In this document: one piece after another, positions 43,101 to 50,958 of the stretch
Layout of the letters: each line of letters starts with the position of its first letter
How positions within the stretch are numbered: the stretch's first letter is position 1
Source of the DNA: Mycobacteroides chelonae
GTDB taxonomy: Bacteria > Actinomycetota > Actinomycetes > Mycobacteriales > Mycobacteriaceae
DNA: 64,000 bases
Assembly (NCBI GenBank): GCA_014204435.1
Contig: JACHLF010000001.1
Location: forward strand, 886,889 to 950,888
Direction: 5' to 3'
Program-made: the position numbers and the translations under genes
The notes under the pieces: model-generated
Told to the model about the DNA's origin: nothing
The model's input: the letters and a program-made list of their open reading frames with translations, nothing else
Databases searched by the model: none

Positions 43101-43570
43101 CGCACCGTGAGCAATATGGCGACACGTCACGCCTTTCGGCTAACCAGTTCTTCTACGGTCTGCGGTACGGCGAGGAGCATCGCGTCAAGTTGGAGAAGGG
43201 TGTCGAGCTGCTCATTGGTCTGGAAGCTATCTCCGATGCCGACGAGCACGGGATGCGCACGGTGATGTGCATCCTCAACGGACAGCTGCGTCCGGTGCAG
43301 GTACGCGACAGAAGCATCGAGAGCGCGGTGGCCAGTGCGGAGAAGGCCGACCGGACGAACGCCGATCATGTGCCCGCACCCTTCGCCGGCGTGGTGACCC
43401 TGAACGTGGTTTCCGGCCAGGAGGTTTCGGCGGGGGAGACCATCGGAACGATCGAGGCCATGAAGATGGAAGCCTCTATCACGGCGCCCAAGGCGGGCAC
43501 CATCGCACGGGTGGCGCTGACCGAGACCGCTCAGGTTGAGGGCGGAGATTTGCTGGTGGTGATCAGCTGA
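40187..43570 (+). CDS. pyc: Pyruvate carboxylase
   Basis: 1127 residues from the ATG at 40187; the GTG at 40181 would add two residues. Domains in order: biotin carboxylase (1-450, KAVAGGGGRGMRRV and FIEMNPRIQVEHTVTEE), carboxyltransferase (about 520-800, TDTTFRDAHQSLLATRLRT and VHVHTHDTAGGQL with metal ligands), PC tetramerisation domain, and biotin carrier domain (1055-1127, IEAMKMEASI with the biotinylated lysine). It makes oxaloacetate from pyruvate and bicarbonate. rsmD follows with overlapping stop and start. Confidence 0.97.
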   Translation: MFSKVLVANRGEIAIRAFRAAYELGAETVAVYPYEDRNSGHRLKADEAYQIGEKGHPVRAYLSVSEVVNAAKNAGVDAIYPGYGFLSENPDLAAACATAGITFVGPPADVLELTGNKARAIAAAREAGLPVLASSEPSASVDDLLTASESMQFPVFVKAVAGGGGRGMRRVAEREQLRESIEAASREAESAFGDPTVFLEQAVINPRHIEVQILADTAGNVIHLYERDCSVQRRHQKVIELAPAPNLPAELREKICSDAVAFARHIGYSCAGTVEFLLDERGHHVFIEMNPRIQVEHTVTEEITDVDLVASQLRIASGETLDDLGLKQDSITPRGAALQCRITTEDPANGFRPDTGRITAYRSPGGAGIRLDGGTTLGAEVGAHFDSMLVKLTCRGRDFQTAVARARRAVAEFRIRGVATNIPFLQAVLDDPDFRAGHVTTSFIEERPQLLTARSSADRGTKILNYLADVTVNKPHGAKPSTVYPHDKLPAIDLSVPPPNGSRQRLLELGPEGFAKALREQKAVGLTDTTFRDAHQSLLATRLRTTGLLAVAPYVARLTPELLSIEAWGGATYDVALRFLKEDPWERLADLREAVPNICLQMLLRGRNTVGYTPYPETVTKAFVREATATGVDIYRIFDALNNIEAMRPAIDAVREVGTSVAEVAMCYTGDLSNPGENLYTLDYYLKLAEQIVDAGAHVLAIKDMAGLLRPPAAATLVTALRSQFDLPVHVHTHDTAGGQLATYLAAWQAGADAVDGAAAPMAGTTSQPSLSAIVAAAAHSEYDTGVSRTAVCDLEPYWEALRKVYAPFESGLPSPTGRVYTHEIPGGQLSNLRQQAIALGLGDQFEEIEGRYAAADRMLGRLVKVTPSSKVVGDLALALVGTGVSADEFASEPGRFDIPESVIGFLRGELGDPPGGWPEPFRTRALEGRGPARAEVALTAEDQAQLDGDSTTRRAALNRLLFPGPTKEFLAHREQYGDTSRLSANQFFYGLRYGEEHRVKLEKGVELLIGLEAISDADEHGMRTVMCILNGQLRPVQVRDRSIESAVASAEKADRTNADHVPAPFAGVVTLNVVSGQEVSAGETIGTIEAMKMEASITAPKAGTIARVALTETAQVEGGDLLVVIS

Positions 43571-44112
43571 CCCGGATCATCGCCGGTGCTGCGGGAGGGC
43601 GCCGCATCGCGGTGCCGCCGAAGGGAACCCGTCCCACGACGGATCGGGTGCGCGAGGCGTTGTTCAGCATGCTGGAGGCGCGCCTGGACTTCGAGGGGAT
43701 CGTAGTGCTCGATCTGTTCGCCGGTTCCGGTGCGCTGGGGCTGGAGGCGCTCTCGCGCGGCGCCGAGCATGTGACGTTCGTCGAGTCGAACGCCGCCGCG
43801 TCGAAGGTAATCTCGTCCAATATCGCGGCGGTAGGGCTGCCAGGTGCCGAGCTGCGGCAGTTTCCGGTGTCGACGTTCCTGTCGACATCACCCAATCGCG
43901 CCTACGACCTTGTGCTGGCCGATCCGCCGTATTCGGTTTCTGCCGAAGAGGTTTCGGCTCTGCTGTCGCGGCTGACGGACCGTTGGGTCAATGATGACGC
44001 GGTGGTGGTGCTTGAGCGCGATGCGTCGGGCCCCGAGGCGGTATGGCCGGATGGCTGGGAGGTGTCTTCCCGGAAGTACGGTGGCACCCGGCTGGAGCTG
44101 GGATCCCTGTAA
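43567..44112 (+). CDS. rsmD: 16S rRNA (guanine-N2)-methyltransferase RsmD, apparent CTG start
   Basis: 181 residues if read from CTG at 43567. The conserved N-terminus TRIIAGAAGGRRIAVPPKGT comes right after that codon; the next canonical start, GTG at 43612, would delete it. In frame upstream there is a TGA at 43537 and no ATG, GTG or TTG, so a non-canonical start is required. The AdoMet motif VLDLFAGSGALGLEALSRGA and catalytic LADPPYSVSAEE are intact. It methylates G966 of 16S rRNA (E. coli numbering). The CTG overlaps the pyc stop as CTGA, replacing the ATGA/GTGA overlap common nearby. Confidence 0.92.
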   Translation: MTRIIAGAAGGRRIAVPPKGTRPTTDRVREALFSMLEARLDFEGIVVLDLFAGSGALGLEALSRGAEHVTFVESNAAASKVISSNIAAVGLPGAELRQFPVSTFLSTSPNRAYDLVLADPPYSVSAEEVSALLSRLTDRWVNDDAVVVLERDASGPEAVWPDGWEVSSRKYGGTRLELGSL

Positions 44113-44138
44113 CCGTCCAGGTAATCCACAGCCACCGT

Positions 44139-44630
44139 TTGCCTATCGGCCGCACGCTGCTCGACATGACCCCGACCGAAGCGCTCTCATCGGATGACGA
44201 GCGCCCCGTCGATGTGTCTGTTGCGCCCATCACGCTGCAGCAGCACACCTAGCAGCCGCAGCGGTTGCTCCCCGTGACCGGCGGTCACCCGCAGCGGGGC
44301 TCGCTGCTGATTCTGGTACCCACCACGCGTCCGGCCGACGCCCTCAACTCCCGGAGCTGGACCCACGGGGTGAACTACGACATTTCGGAGGCCGAGCTGT
44401 CGTCGGTTCTTCGGTCCTGGGAAGACCGCTTTGGCGCGGTGCTGACGTCGGCGGATTTCGATGCCATCGAAGTGGAACTGACGCGTCCGCCGGGGGCCGA
44501 TCTTTCGGTGGCCGTCGGCTACGAGCACTACGGGTTCTGTCCCGACAACATCGACCAGGGCGCGGGCACGCTGAGCGCATATGCCCGTCAGATCAGCGAT
44601 ACCCGAACATGGAGTTTCTGGTGGAACTAG
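44139..44630 (+). pseudogene. DUF4253 gene interrupted by an in-frame TAG
   Basis: The reading frame from about 44139 (LPIGRTLLDMTPTEAL) to 44630 is open except for one TAG at 44250-44252. The downstream part reads VPTTRPADALNSRSWTHGVNYD, SVLRSWEDRFGAVLTSADFDAIEVELTRPP and YGFCPDNIDQGAGTLSAYAR ending in WSFWWN, a clear DUF4253 C-terminus. The upstream piece carries the L-P-x-G-R start common in that family. It is therefore likely a pseudogene, unless translation restarts (GTG at 44274 or earlier TTG) and the 120-residue part is functional. Confidence 0.6.
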
Positions 44631-44689
44631 CGTGGCGGCCTAATTGGTCTGAACCGGATAAGTGGATGGCGTAAAGGGGGAGCGTGAAC

Positions 44690-44845
44690 ATGTGGTGTGG
44701 CGATGTCCCGGCGGCTGGCCCGCGGGTTGTTGTCAACGGCATCGTGCGCCCTGACTCGAATCGGGTCGAGTGTGTGACCGCCGTCGAGATGCCCCTGGGT
44801 ATCATCAACGGCCTGCCTAAACACGCCCGTCACCTTCGAACTTGA
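44690..44845 (+). CDS. Possible 51-residue protein (small ORF)
   Basis: An ATG at 44690 is preceded by AAGGGGGAG at ideal spacing. The peptide starts MWCGDVPAAGPRVVVNGIV and ends LPKHARHLRT. No family is known to me. It lies in an otherwise empty 326-bp stretch between the DUF4253 remnant and the HdeD-like gene. The ribosome-binding site is the main support, so confidence is low. Confidence 0.3.
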   Translation: MWCGDVPAAGPRVVVNGIVRPDSNRVECVTAVEMPLGIINGLPKHARHLRT

Positions 44846-44956
44846 GTTCATCTGCCCGGTCGAGAGATAACAGAACCATGTTGAGCGCGTAACGCACTGT
44901 GCCCATTGCGGCCGATAAGTCAGCATCCGCGTTCCCGAGGAAATACCCTTGGTGCC

Positions 44957-45517
44957 ATGACTACAAGTGTCGGGCAGGACCTCGTCAAGCATCTCTGGAA
45001 GACCGCTCTGGTGTCAGGAGTGCTGGCAGTAATCGTTGGCGCCGTGGTTTTGATATGGCCTCAAATCACCGTGCTCGTCGCCGCATACGCTTTCGGCGCT
45101 TATCTGCTGATCTCCGGTGTGGCTCAGGTCGTTTTCGCCTTCACCCTGCCGGTGTCATCGGCAGGAATGCGTGTGCTGTTGTTCCTCACCGGTGCGATTT
45201 CGTTCATCCTCGGCGTGCTGTGCTTCAAGGACGAGCTGAATTCGATTCTGCTGCTGGCCATCTGGATCGGCATCGGCTGGATCGCGCAGGGCATTGCGGG
45301 CACCATCACAGCAGTAGGCGACAAGGAGTTGCCTGGTCGGGGCTGGCAGATCTTCAGTGGGATCGTTTCCACGATCGCGGGCATCGTGCTCATCGTGTAT
45401 CCGATCAGCTCGATCTTCACCTTGGCCGTCGTCGTCGGCATCTGGCTTATCGTGATCGGCGTGATGCAAATCGGTAGCGGTATCGGCATTCGCTCGGCCA
45501 CCAAATCGGCCGTATGA
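44957..45517 (+). CDS. HdeD-family (DUF308) membrane protein
   Basis: 186 residues from the ATG at 44957, with six membrane segments in three repeats (about 17-36, 39-60, 71-90, 94-113, 129-147, 151-172). The [22 protein letters not shown] start and the repeated I-x-G-x-x-x-I/L-x-x-P pattern are typical of HdeD/DUF308. Family members are linked to acid or general stress. The stop overlaps the coaD start. Confidence 0.85.
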   Translation: MTTSVGQDLVKHLWKTALVSGVLAVIVGAVVLIWPQITVLVAAYAFGAYLLISGVAQVVFAFTLPVSSAGMRVLLFLTGAISFILGVLCFKDELNSILLLAIWIGIGWIAQGIAGTITAVGDKELPGRGWQIFSGIVSTIAGIVLIVYPISSIFTLAVVVGIWLIVIGVMQIGSGIGIRSATKSAV

Positions 45518-45999
45518 CGGGAGCTGTGTGCCCCGGCTCGTTCGATCCGGTGACCCTCGGGCACCTGGATGTGTTCGAACGAGCCGCGGCACAGTTCGAC
45601 GAGGTTGTCGTCGCCGTTCTGATCAACCCGAACAAAGCGGGCATGTTCACCATCGACGAGCGCATCGAGATGATCCGTGAGTCCACCGCCGATCTGCCCA
45701 ACCTGCGTGTCGAATCGGGGCAGGGCCTGCTTGTGGACTTCGTGCGGCAGCGCGGGCTGGGGGCGATCGTCAAGGGGCTGCGTACCGGCACCGACTTCGA
45801 ATACGAACTCCAGATGGCGCAGATGAACAAACACATCGCCGGGGTCGACACGTTTTTCGTCGCTACGGCACCCGCATACTCGTTCGTCTCGTCGTCGCTT
45901 GCCAAGGAGGTGGCGACCTACGGGGGAGATGTCTCGGCGTTGCTACCTCCTTCTGTTCACCAACGACTTCTCGGGAAACTGCGTGGCCAGGCACAATAG
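45514..45999 (+). CDS. coaD: Phosphopantetheine adenylyltransferase CoaD
   Basis: 161 residues. The nucleotidyltransferase motif [17 protein letters not shown] (with T-x-G-H) is at 8-24, and [21 protein letters not shown] and [17 protein letters not shown] complete the signatures. It catalyses the fourth step of coenzyme A synthesis. The start ATG overlaps the stop of the HdeD gene. It is the usual length and position (after rsmD) for mycobacteria. Confidence 0.96.
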   Translation: MTGAVCPGSFDPVTLGHLDVFERAAAQFDEVVVAVLINPNKAGMFTIDERIEMIRESTADLPNLRVESGQGLLVDFVRQRGLGAIVKGLRTGTDFEYELQMAQMNKHIAGVDTFFVATAPAYSFVSSSLAKEVATYGGDVSALLPPSVHQRLLGKLRGQAQ

Positions 46000-46105
46000 A
46001 AAACGGGCCGCGCAGAAATAGCCGACACACCGGTCAGCTAGCACGGTCACAGCAGTCACACCAGGCACACTGGTAACAGTGGAAACTCGCGTGAAGGGTG
46101 TAGCC

Positions 46106-46843
46106 GTGTACCGAGTATTTGAAGCGCTCGACGAACTGGGCGCCATTGTGGAGGAAGCGCGCGGCGTTCCGATGACCGCCGGTTGCGTGGTGCCTCGCGG
46201 CGATGTCCTCGAGTTGATCGACGACATCAAGGACGCCATCCCCGGAGAGCTCGATGACGCCCAGGACGTCCTCGACGCCCGCGATTCGCTGCTGCGTGAG
46301 GCCAAGGAGCATCACGAGACGGTGATCGGGCAGTCGAACGCCGATGCCGAGCAGACGCTGACGCATGCCCGCAACGAAGCCGACCGGCTGCTGGCCGACG
46401 CCAAGTCGCAGGCAGATCGCATGGTGGCCGAGGCTCGTAACCATGCCGAACAGACCGTTGGCGAGGCACGGGAAGAGGCTGCTCGCACGATCGCCAATGC
46501 CAAGCGTGAGCAAGAAAGCACCGTCGCTCGCGCCAAGGCCGAAGCGGAGCGCCTGGTCGATTCCGGCAACGCCTCCTACGACAAGGCCGTGCAGGAAGGC
46601 ATCAAGGAGCAGCAGCGTCTGGTGGCCCAGACCGAGGTTGTCCAGGCTGCCAATGCCGAGTCAACCCGGCTGATCGACGCGGCACATGCCGAGGCCGATC
46701 GACTGCGCGGTGAGTGCGACATCTACGTGGACAACAAGCTGGCCGAGTTCGAGGACTACCTCAACGGCACGCTGCGTTCGGTGGGCCGTGGGCGCCACCA
46801 GCTGCGGACCGGTGCCGGTACCCACGACTACGTGCAGCGTTAA
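46106..46843 (+). CDS. sepIVA: SepIVA, DivIVA-like septation protein
   Basis: 245 residues from the GTG at 46106, the same length as M. tuberculosis Rv2927c. The N-terminus YRVFEALDELGAIVEEARGVPMTAGC and the PRGDVLELIDDIKDAIPGELD stretch are the DivIVA-like head. Residues 75-220 are a long coiled coil rich in Ala-Glu-Asp-Arg heptads. The C-terminus LRSVGRGRHQLRT is conserved. In M. smegmatis SepIVA is needed for division and polar cell-wall/membrane metabolism. An ATG at 46079 in frame would add nine residues not found in the family as I recall. Confidence 0.92.
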   Translation: MYRVFEALDELGAIVEEARGVPMTAGCVVPRGDVLELIDDIKDAIPGELDDAQDVLDARDSLLREAKEHHETVIGQSNADAEQTLTHARNEADRLLADAKSQADRMVAEARNHAEQTVGEAREEAARTIANAKREQESTVARAKAEAERLVDSGNASYDKAVQEGIKEQQRLVAQTEVVQAANAESTRLIDAAHAEADRLRGECDIYVDNKLAEFEDYLNGTLRSVGRGRHQLRTGAGTHDYVQR

Positions 46844-46853
46844 CATTAGGTCT

Positions 46854-47390
46854 ATGCCGGGACCTTTTGTTCTTGATGTCCTGGCCCTCGGGCTCGGGCG
46901 ACGTCCCGGGTCGATGCAGGAGATCGAGCGCACCATCGCGAGTCCGGTGCGCATCGGCAACGACCTGATCGCGATTCCCGAGGGCGCGGACGTGGATATG
47001 GATCTGCGGGTGGAATCGGTTTCGGAGGGCGTTCTCATCACCGGAACGATCGCCGGCGATCTCGCCGGAGAATGCTCGCGCTGCCTGGCGCCTGTGACGG
47101 GTCATGCGGATGCATACCTCACCGAGCTCTTCGCGTACCCGAACAGTGAGACCGAGGCCACCACCGAGGAAGACGAGGTGCACCGGGTCGTCGACGGTCT
47201 CGTCGACCTCGAACAGACCATCGTCGACGCCATTGTTCCGGATCTGGAGCTGGCTCCGCTGTGCCGCCCCGATTGCCCTGGGCTCTGCCCCGACTGCGGA
47301 ATTGCCTTGGCCACAGCCGAACCCGATCATCACCACGACAAGATCGACCCACGCTGGGCCAAACTCGCCAACTTCGGTGACGATCAGTGA
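46854..47390 (+). CDS. YceD/DUF177 family protein
   Basis: 178 residues beginning [20 protein letters not shown]. The family core is [22 protein letters not shown] with CSRC, and the C-terminal [17 protein letters not shown] with four more cysteines, so a zinc site is likely. The gene is the usual partner of rpmF or rnc in the 23S-rRNA/ribosome-biogenesis cluster; here rnc follows directly with a 4-bp overlap. It corresponds to Rv2926c. Confidence 0.9.
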   Translation: MPGPFVLDVLALGLGRRPGSMQEIERTIASPVRIGNDLIAIPEGADVDMDLRVESVSEGVLITGTIAGDLAGECSRCLAPVTGHADAYLTELFAYPNSETEATTEEDEVHRVVDGLVDLEQTIVDAIVPDLELAPLCRPDCPGLCPDCGIALATAEPDHHHDKIDPRWAKLANFGDDQ

Positions 47391-48130
47391 GTCCCGCCCC
47401 GCAGAATCGGTACGACGACCTGCGTGCCGCGGTGGGAGTGGGCATCGGTGACGACCTGCTTACCCTGGCGCTCACACATCGCAGCTATGCCTACGAGAAC
47501 GGCGGCCTGCCCACTAACGAAAGGCTTGAGTTCCTCGGGGATGCCGTTCTCGGACTGACGATTACCGAGACGCTGTACCACAGCCATCCGGACCGCTCCG
47601 AGGGTGATTTGGCGAAGCTGCGTGCCAGCATCGTCAACACTCAGGCCCTGGCCGGTGTGGCCCGAGGGCTGACCGCTGACGGTCTGGGCGCACATCTGCT
47701 GCTCGGCAAGGGCGAGGAGAACACCGGCGGCCGCGACAAATCCAGCATTCTCGCCGACGGCATGGAGTCGATTCTCGGCGCCATCTACCTGGAGCACGGC
47801 CTGGAGACCGCCCGTGTGGCGGTGCTCAGGTTGTTCGGTGAACTCCTGGAGACGGCGCCCAAGCTCGGCGCCGGCCTGGACTGGAAGACCAGCCTGCAGG
47901 AGCTGACGGCGGAAAAAGGCTGGGGCGCACCGTCCTACGTGGTCACTTCGACCGGTCCCGATCATGACAAGGAGTTCACCGCCACGGTGATGGTGAATGA
48001 CACGGCGCACGGTGTCGGTGTCGGTCGGTCGAAGAAGGAGGCCGAACAAAGGGCCGCCTCGGAGGCATGGAACGGCATCACCAGTGCTGAGCCGCCGGCG
48101 CAAAGAACCTCAGGCTCGGTGGGTGCCTGA
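47387..48130 (+). CDS. rnc: Ribonuclease III
   Basis: 247 residues from a GTG. The RNase III signature [20 protein letters not shown] is at about 43-62 with the metal-binding Glu and Asp, and the second acidic site is in [15 protein letters not shown]. The C-terminal dsRNA-binding domain (about 165-235) contains [28 protein letters not shown]. It processes rRNA precursors and structured RNAs. It overlaps fpg by 8 bp. Confidence 0.96.
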   Translation: MSPAPQNRYDDLRAAVGVGIGDDLLTLALTHRSYAYENGGLPTNERLEFLGDAVLGLTITETLYHSHPDRSEGDLAKLRASIVNTQALAGVARGLTADGLGAHLLLGKGEENTGGRDKSSILADGMESILGAIYLEHGLETARVAVLRLFGELLETAPKLGAGLDWKTSLQELTAEKGWGAPSYVVTSTGPDHDKEFTATVMVNDTAHGVGVGRSKKEAEQRAASEAWNGITSAEPPAQRTSGSVGA

Positions 48131-48977
48131 GCTTCCCGAGGTGGAGGTGGTCCGCCGCGGACTGCACCATCACCTCGTCGGCAAGACCATCGCGGCGGCG
48201 GCCGTGCACCATGAGCGCGCCGTGCGCAGGCAGGCTGGCGGCGCCATCGAGCTGACGGGATTGCTGGCCGGACAGCAGATTAGCGGTACCGGTCGCCGGG
48301 GTAAGTATCTGTGGCTCACCCTGGGTGACGGTCAGGCATTGGTGGTGCACCTCGGGATGAGTGGCCAGATGCTCATCGGACCGATCTCCAGACCGCAACA
48401 TCTACGTATCGCCGCGACGCTCGACGACGGATCGGTGCTGAGCTTCGTCGACCAGCGCACATTCGGCGGCTGGATGGTGACCGACCTGGTCACCGTGGAC
48501 GGAAGCGAGCTTCCCGAACCGGTTGCGCATATCGCCCGCGACCCGCTCGATGAGCGATTCGACGTGTCGGCGGTGGTTACCCGACTACGTGGCAAGCACA
48601 CCGAGATCAAGCGCGCGCTGCTGGATCAGACCGTGGTGTCCGGTGTCGGGAACATCTACGCCGACGAGGCGCTCTGGCAGGCGAAGGTGCACGGCCGTCG
48701 CCTCACCGATGGCATGAGCCGCGCCAAGCTCACCGAGGTCCTCGACAGCGCCGCAGGCGTCATGCGCTTGGCACTCGCCCAGGGTGGCACCTCGTTCGAC
48801 GATTTATATGTCAACGTGAACGGCGAATCCGGCTACTTCGAGCGCTCTTTGGAGGCATACGGGCGTGAGGGCGAGCCGTGCCGGCGATGCGGACGCACCA
48901 TGCGCCGGGAGGCCTTCATGAACCGCTCGTCGTACTTCTGCCCGGCCTGTCAACGGATGGTTGAAGCCCGTCAATAG
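48123..48977 (+). CDS. mutM: Formamidopyrimidine-DNA glycosylase (Fpg/MutM)
   Basis: 284 residues from the GTG at 48123, which places the catalytic proline at position 2 after the removed methionine ([13 protein letters not shown]). It excises 8-oxoguanine and other oxidised purines and nicks the site. [20 protein letters not shown] is the helix-two-turn-helix, and the zinc finger [20 protein letters not shown] followed by CPAC ends the protein. It follows rnc, as in M. tuberculosis. Confidence 0.96.
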   Translation: MPELPEVEVVRRGLHHHLVGKTIAAAAVHHERAVRRQAGGAIELTGLLAGQQISGTGRRGKYLWLTLGDGQALVVHLGMSGQMLIGPISRPQHLRIAATLDDGSVLSFVDQRTFGGWMVTDLVTVDGSELPEPVAHIARDPLDERFDVSAVVTRLRGKHTEIKRALLDQTVVSGVGNIYADEALWQAKVHGRRLTDGMSRAKLTEVLDSAAGVMRLALAQGGTSFDDLYVNVNGESGYFERSLEAYGREGEPCRRCGRTMRREAFMNRSSYFCPACQRMVEARQ

Positions 48978-49007
48978 CGCGTCAAGAGGCCCGATACGGG
49001 CGTCAAG
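48969..49007 (+). promoter_or_regulatory. Helically phased CGTCAA repeats upstream of the kdp operon
   Basis: CGTCAA occurs at 48969, 48980 and 49001, spaced 11 and 21 bp, that is one and two helical turns; the last two extend to GCGTCAAG. The array lies in the end of fpg and the 69-bp gap before the first kdp ORF. It is a candidate binding site for the response regulator KdpE or for RNA polymerase. Confidence 0.4.
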
Positions 49008-49046
49008 GGGTCGTAAAGAACGCAGGTAGGGCCCTTGGCGGGGATC

Positions 49047-49142
49047 ATGATCCCTGGCGTGGTTGATTTCTGGTACCTGGTCCTGACGGTCGTGGGCTTC
49101 GCCTTGTGCGTCGCCGTCGTACGCGGAGTGCAGGCGCGATGA
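49047..49142 (+). CDS. 31-residue membrane peptide at the head of the kdp operon
   Basis: The ORF starts at ATG 49047, encodes MIPGVVDFWYLVLTVVGFAL and ends CVAVVRGVQAR, one hydrophobic helix (about 8-24) with a basic C-terminus. Its stop overlaps the kdpF start as ATGA, so it is translated with the operon. I recall similar tiny ORFs before kdpF in other bacteria but cannot name the family. It is too short for standard gene finders. A role as extra small subunit or regulator of KdpFABC is inferred from position only. Confidence 0.55.
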   Translation: MIPGVVDFWYLVLTVVGFALCVAVVRGVQAR

Positions 49143-49237
49143 CCGTCGGCGTCATCACCAGCATCGTGCTGATCGTTCTGTCGGCCGCTCTGGTCGTGTA
49201 TCTGGTGGTCGCGCTGCTCGACCCGGAGAGGTTCTAA
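49139..49237 (+). CDS. kdpF: Potassium-transporting ATPase subunit KdpF
   Basis: 32 residues, MTVGVITSIVLIVLSAALVV followed by YLVVALLDPERF. One membrane helix and the C-terminal L-x-P-E-R-F are the family hallmark. KdpF stabilises the KdpABC complex. The gene overlaps the small ORF before it and lies 2 bp before kdpA. Confidence 0.9.
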   Translation: MTVGVITSIVLIVLSAALVVYLVVALLDPERF

Positions 49238-49239
49238 CG

Positions 49240-50958
49240 GTGAATTCCGCCCTGGCGGCCGGTCTTCAGATCGGCTTCGTCATATTGGTGCTCGCCATCG
49301 CATACGTTCCCCTGGGGGAGTACATGGCGCGCATCTTCACGGGTCCGCATTCTCTTCGTGCGAGCGGCTCATCGACCATCAAGCACTCGTTCGTCGAGCG
49401 CCTCATCTATCGCGCCGGCCGGGTGGACCCGGATACCGAGCAGACGTGGGTGGGTTACGCCCTGTCGCTACTGGGGTTCTCCTTCGCCAGTGTGCTCTTT
49501 CTCTATCTCGTGCAGCGGATCCAGGGTGTGCTGCCGCTCTCGGGCGGTCTCGGCGGAGTAAGCCCCGCGGTGGCGTTCAACACCGCGGTGTCCTTTGTCA
49601 CGAACACCAACTGGCAGTCGTACACGCCGGAAACCACCATGAGCAATCTGACGCAGATGGTCGGCCTGGCCGTGCAGAACTTCGTCTCCGCCGCGGTGGG
49701 CCTTGCCGTCGCGGTCGCACTGATCCGTGGCATCGTGCGGACGACAACCGGAGGTGAGCTCGGCAACTTCTGGGTCGACCTGGTGCGGGGGAGCCTACGG
49801 ATTCTCCTGCCCCTATCCTTTGTGGTCGCCCTCATCCTGTTGTCTCAGGGCACCATTCAGTCGCTGTACACGCACTTCAATGCGACAGCACTCGACGGCA
49901 CGGCGCAGCACATCGCCCTGGCCCCGGTTGCCTCGCAAGAGGCCATCAAGGAAGTCGGCACCAACGGTGGCGGCATCCTGGGGGCCAACTCCGCGCATCC
50001 CTTCGAGAACCCCACCCCGTTGAGCAATGTGGTGGAGATCCTTGCCATCCTCACCATCCCGGTCTGTTTGACCCGCACCTATTCGACGATGGTCGGGGAC
50101 AAGCGTCAGGGTCTGACCGTGCTGTCGGTGATGGCCACGCTGTTCGGAGGCATGCTGGCCTTCGTGACCTGGGCTGAGTCCAGCCCGCGCGGTATGGCCG
50201 CACAGGCGCCGGGCGCCATGATGGAAGGCAAGGAGGTCAGGCTCGGCATCCCTGCGACGGCTCTCTTCGCGGTGTCTACCACGGGAACCTCCACGGGCGC
50301 AGTCGATGCCGCCCACGACAGCTTCACGGCGGCCGGAGGCGGGGCGCTGATTCTGAACATGCTGCTGGGTGAGATCGCACCGGGCGGTGTCGGCACCGGC
50401 CTGTACGGCATCCTGGTGCTGGCCATCATCGCGGTGTTCGTGGGCGGTCTGTTGGTCGGCCGCACGCCGGAATTCCTCGGCAAGAAGATCGGCCGTCGTC
50501 AGATCACCATGGCCGCTCTGTCCGTGCTCGTGATGCCGGCCCTTGTGCTCATCGGCGCGGGTATCTCGGTGGCGCTGCCGACGACGACGGGATATCAAGG
50601 CAACAGCGGTGATCCGGGCACACCTCAGTCGATTCACGGCTTCTCCGAAGTGCTGTACGCCTACGCCTCGGCCGCCAACAACAACGGCAGCGCCTTCGGC
50701 GGTCTCACGGTGACCAGCCACTGGTTCCAGGCCTCGCTCGGCGTGGCGATGTTGTTGGGCCGGTTCCTGCCCATCATCTTCACCTTGGCATTGGCTGGAT
50801 CCTTGGCCACTCAGCAGAAGACGCCGGTATCGGCCGGAACCCTGCATACACACGGCCCCATGTTCGCCGGACTACACACCGGCACAGTGCTATTGGTGAC
50901 CGCACTCACCTTCTTCCCGGCGCTGGCGCTGGGACCGATCGCCGAGGCAGTCCTGTGA
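49240..50958 (+). CDS. kdpA: Potassium-transporting ATPase channel subunit KdpA
   Basis: 572 residues from a GTG, with ten or so membrane segments. The four selectivity-loop regions are visible, for example [53 protein letters not shown] and [17 protein letters not shown]. It is the K+-selective pore of the Kdp pump. The stop overlaps the kdpB start. Confidence 0.97.
   Translation: MNSALAAGLQIGFVILVLAIAYVPLGEYMARIFTGPHSLRASGSSTIKHSFVERLIYRAGRVDPDTEQTWVGYALSLLGFSFASVLFLYLVQRIQGVLPLSGGLGGVSPAVAFNTAVSFVTNTNWQSYTPETTMSNLTQMVGLAVQNFVSAAVGLAVAVALIRGIVRTTTGGELGNFWVDLVRGSLRILLPLSFVVALILLSQGTIQSLYTHFNATALDGTAQHIALAPVASQEAIKEVGTNGGGILGANSAHPFENPTPLSNVVEILAILTIPVCLTRTYSTMVGDKRQGLTVLSVMATLFGGMLAFVTWAESSPRGMAAQAPGAMMEGKEVRLGIPATALFAVSTTGTSTGAVDAAHDSFTAAGGGALILNMLLGEIAPGGVGTGLYGILVLAIIAVFVGGLLVGRTPEFLGKKIGRRQITMAALSVLVMPALVLIGAGISVALPTTTGYQGNSGDPGTPQSIHGFSEVLYAYASAANNNGSAFGGLTVTSHWFQASLGVAMLLGRFLPIIFTLALAGSLATQQKTPVSAGTLHTHGPMFAGLHTGTVLLVTALTFFPALALGPIAEAVL

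Noticed and set aside
44627-44992. Minus-strand open frame of 121 codons
   Set aside because: Overlaps the HdeD gene start and has shadow-like composition with no domain.
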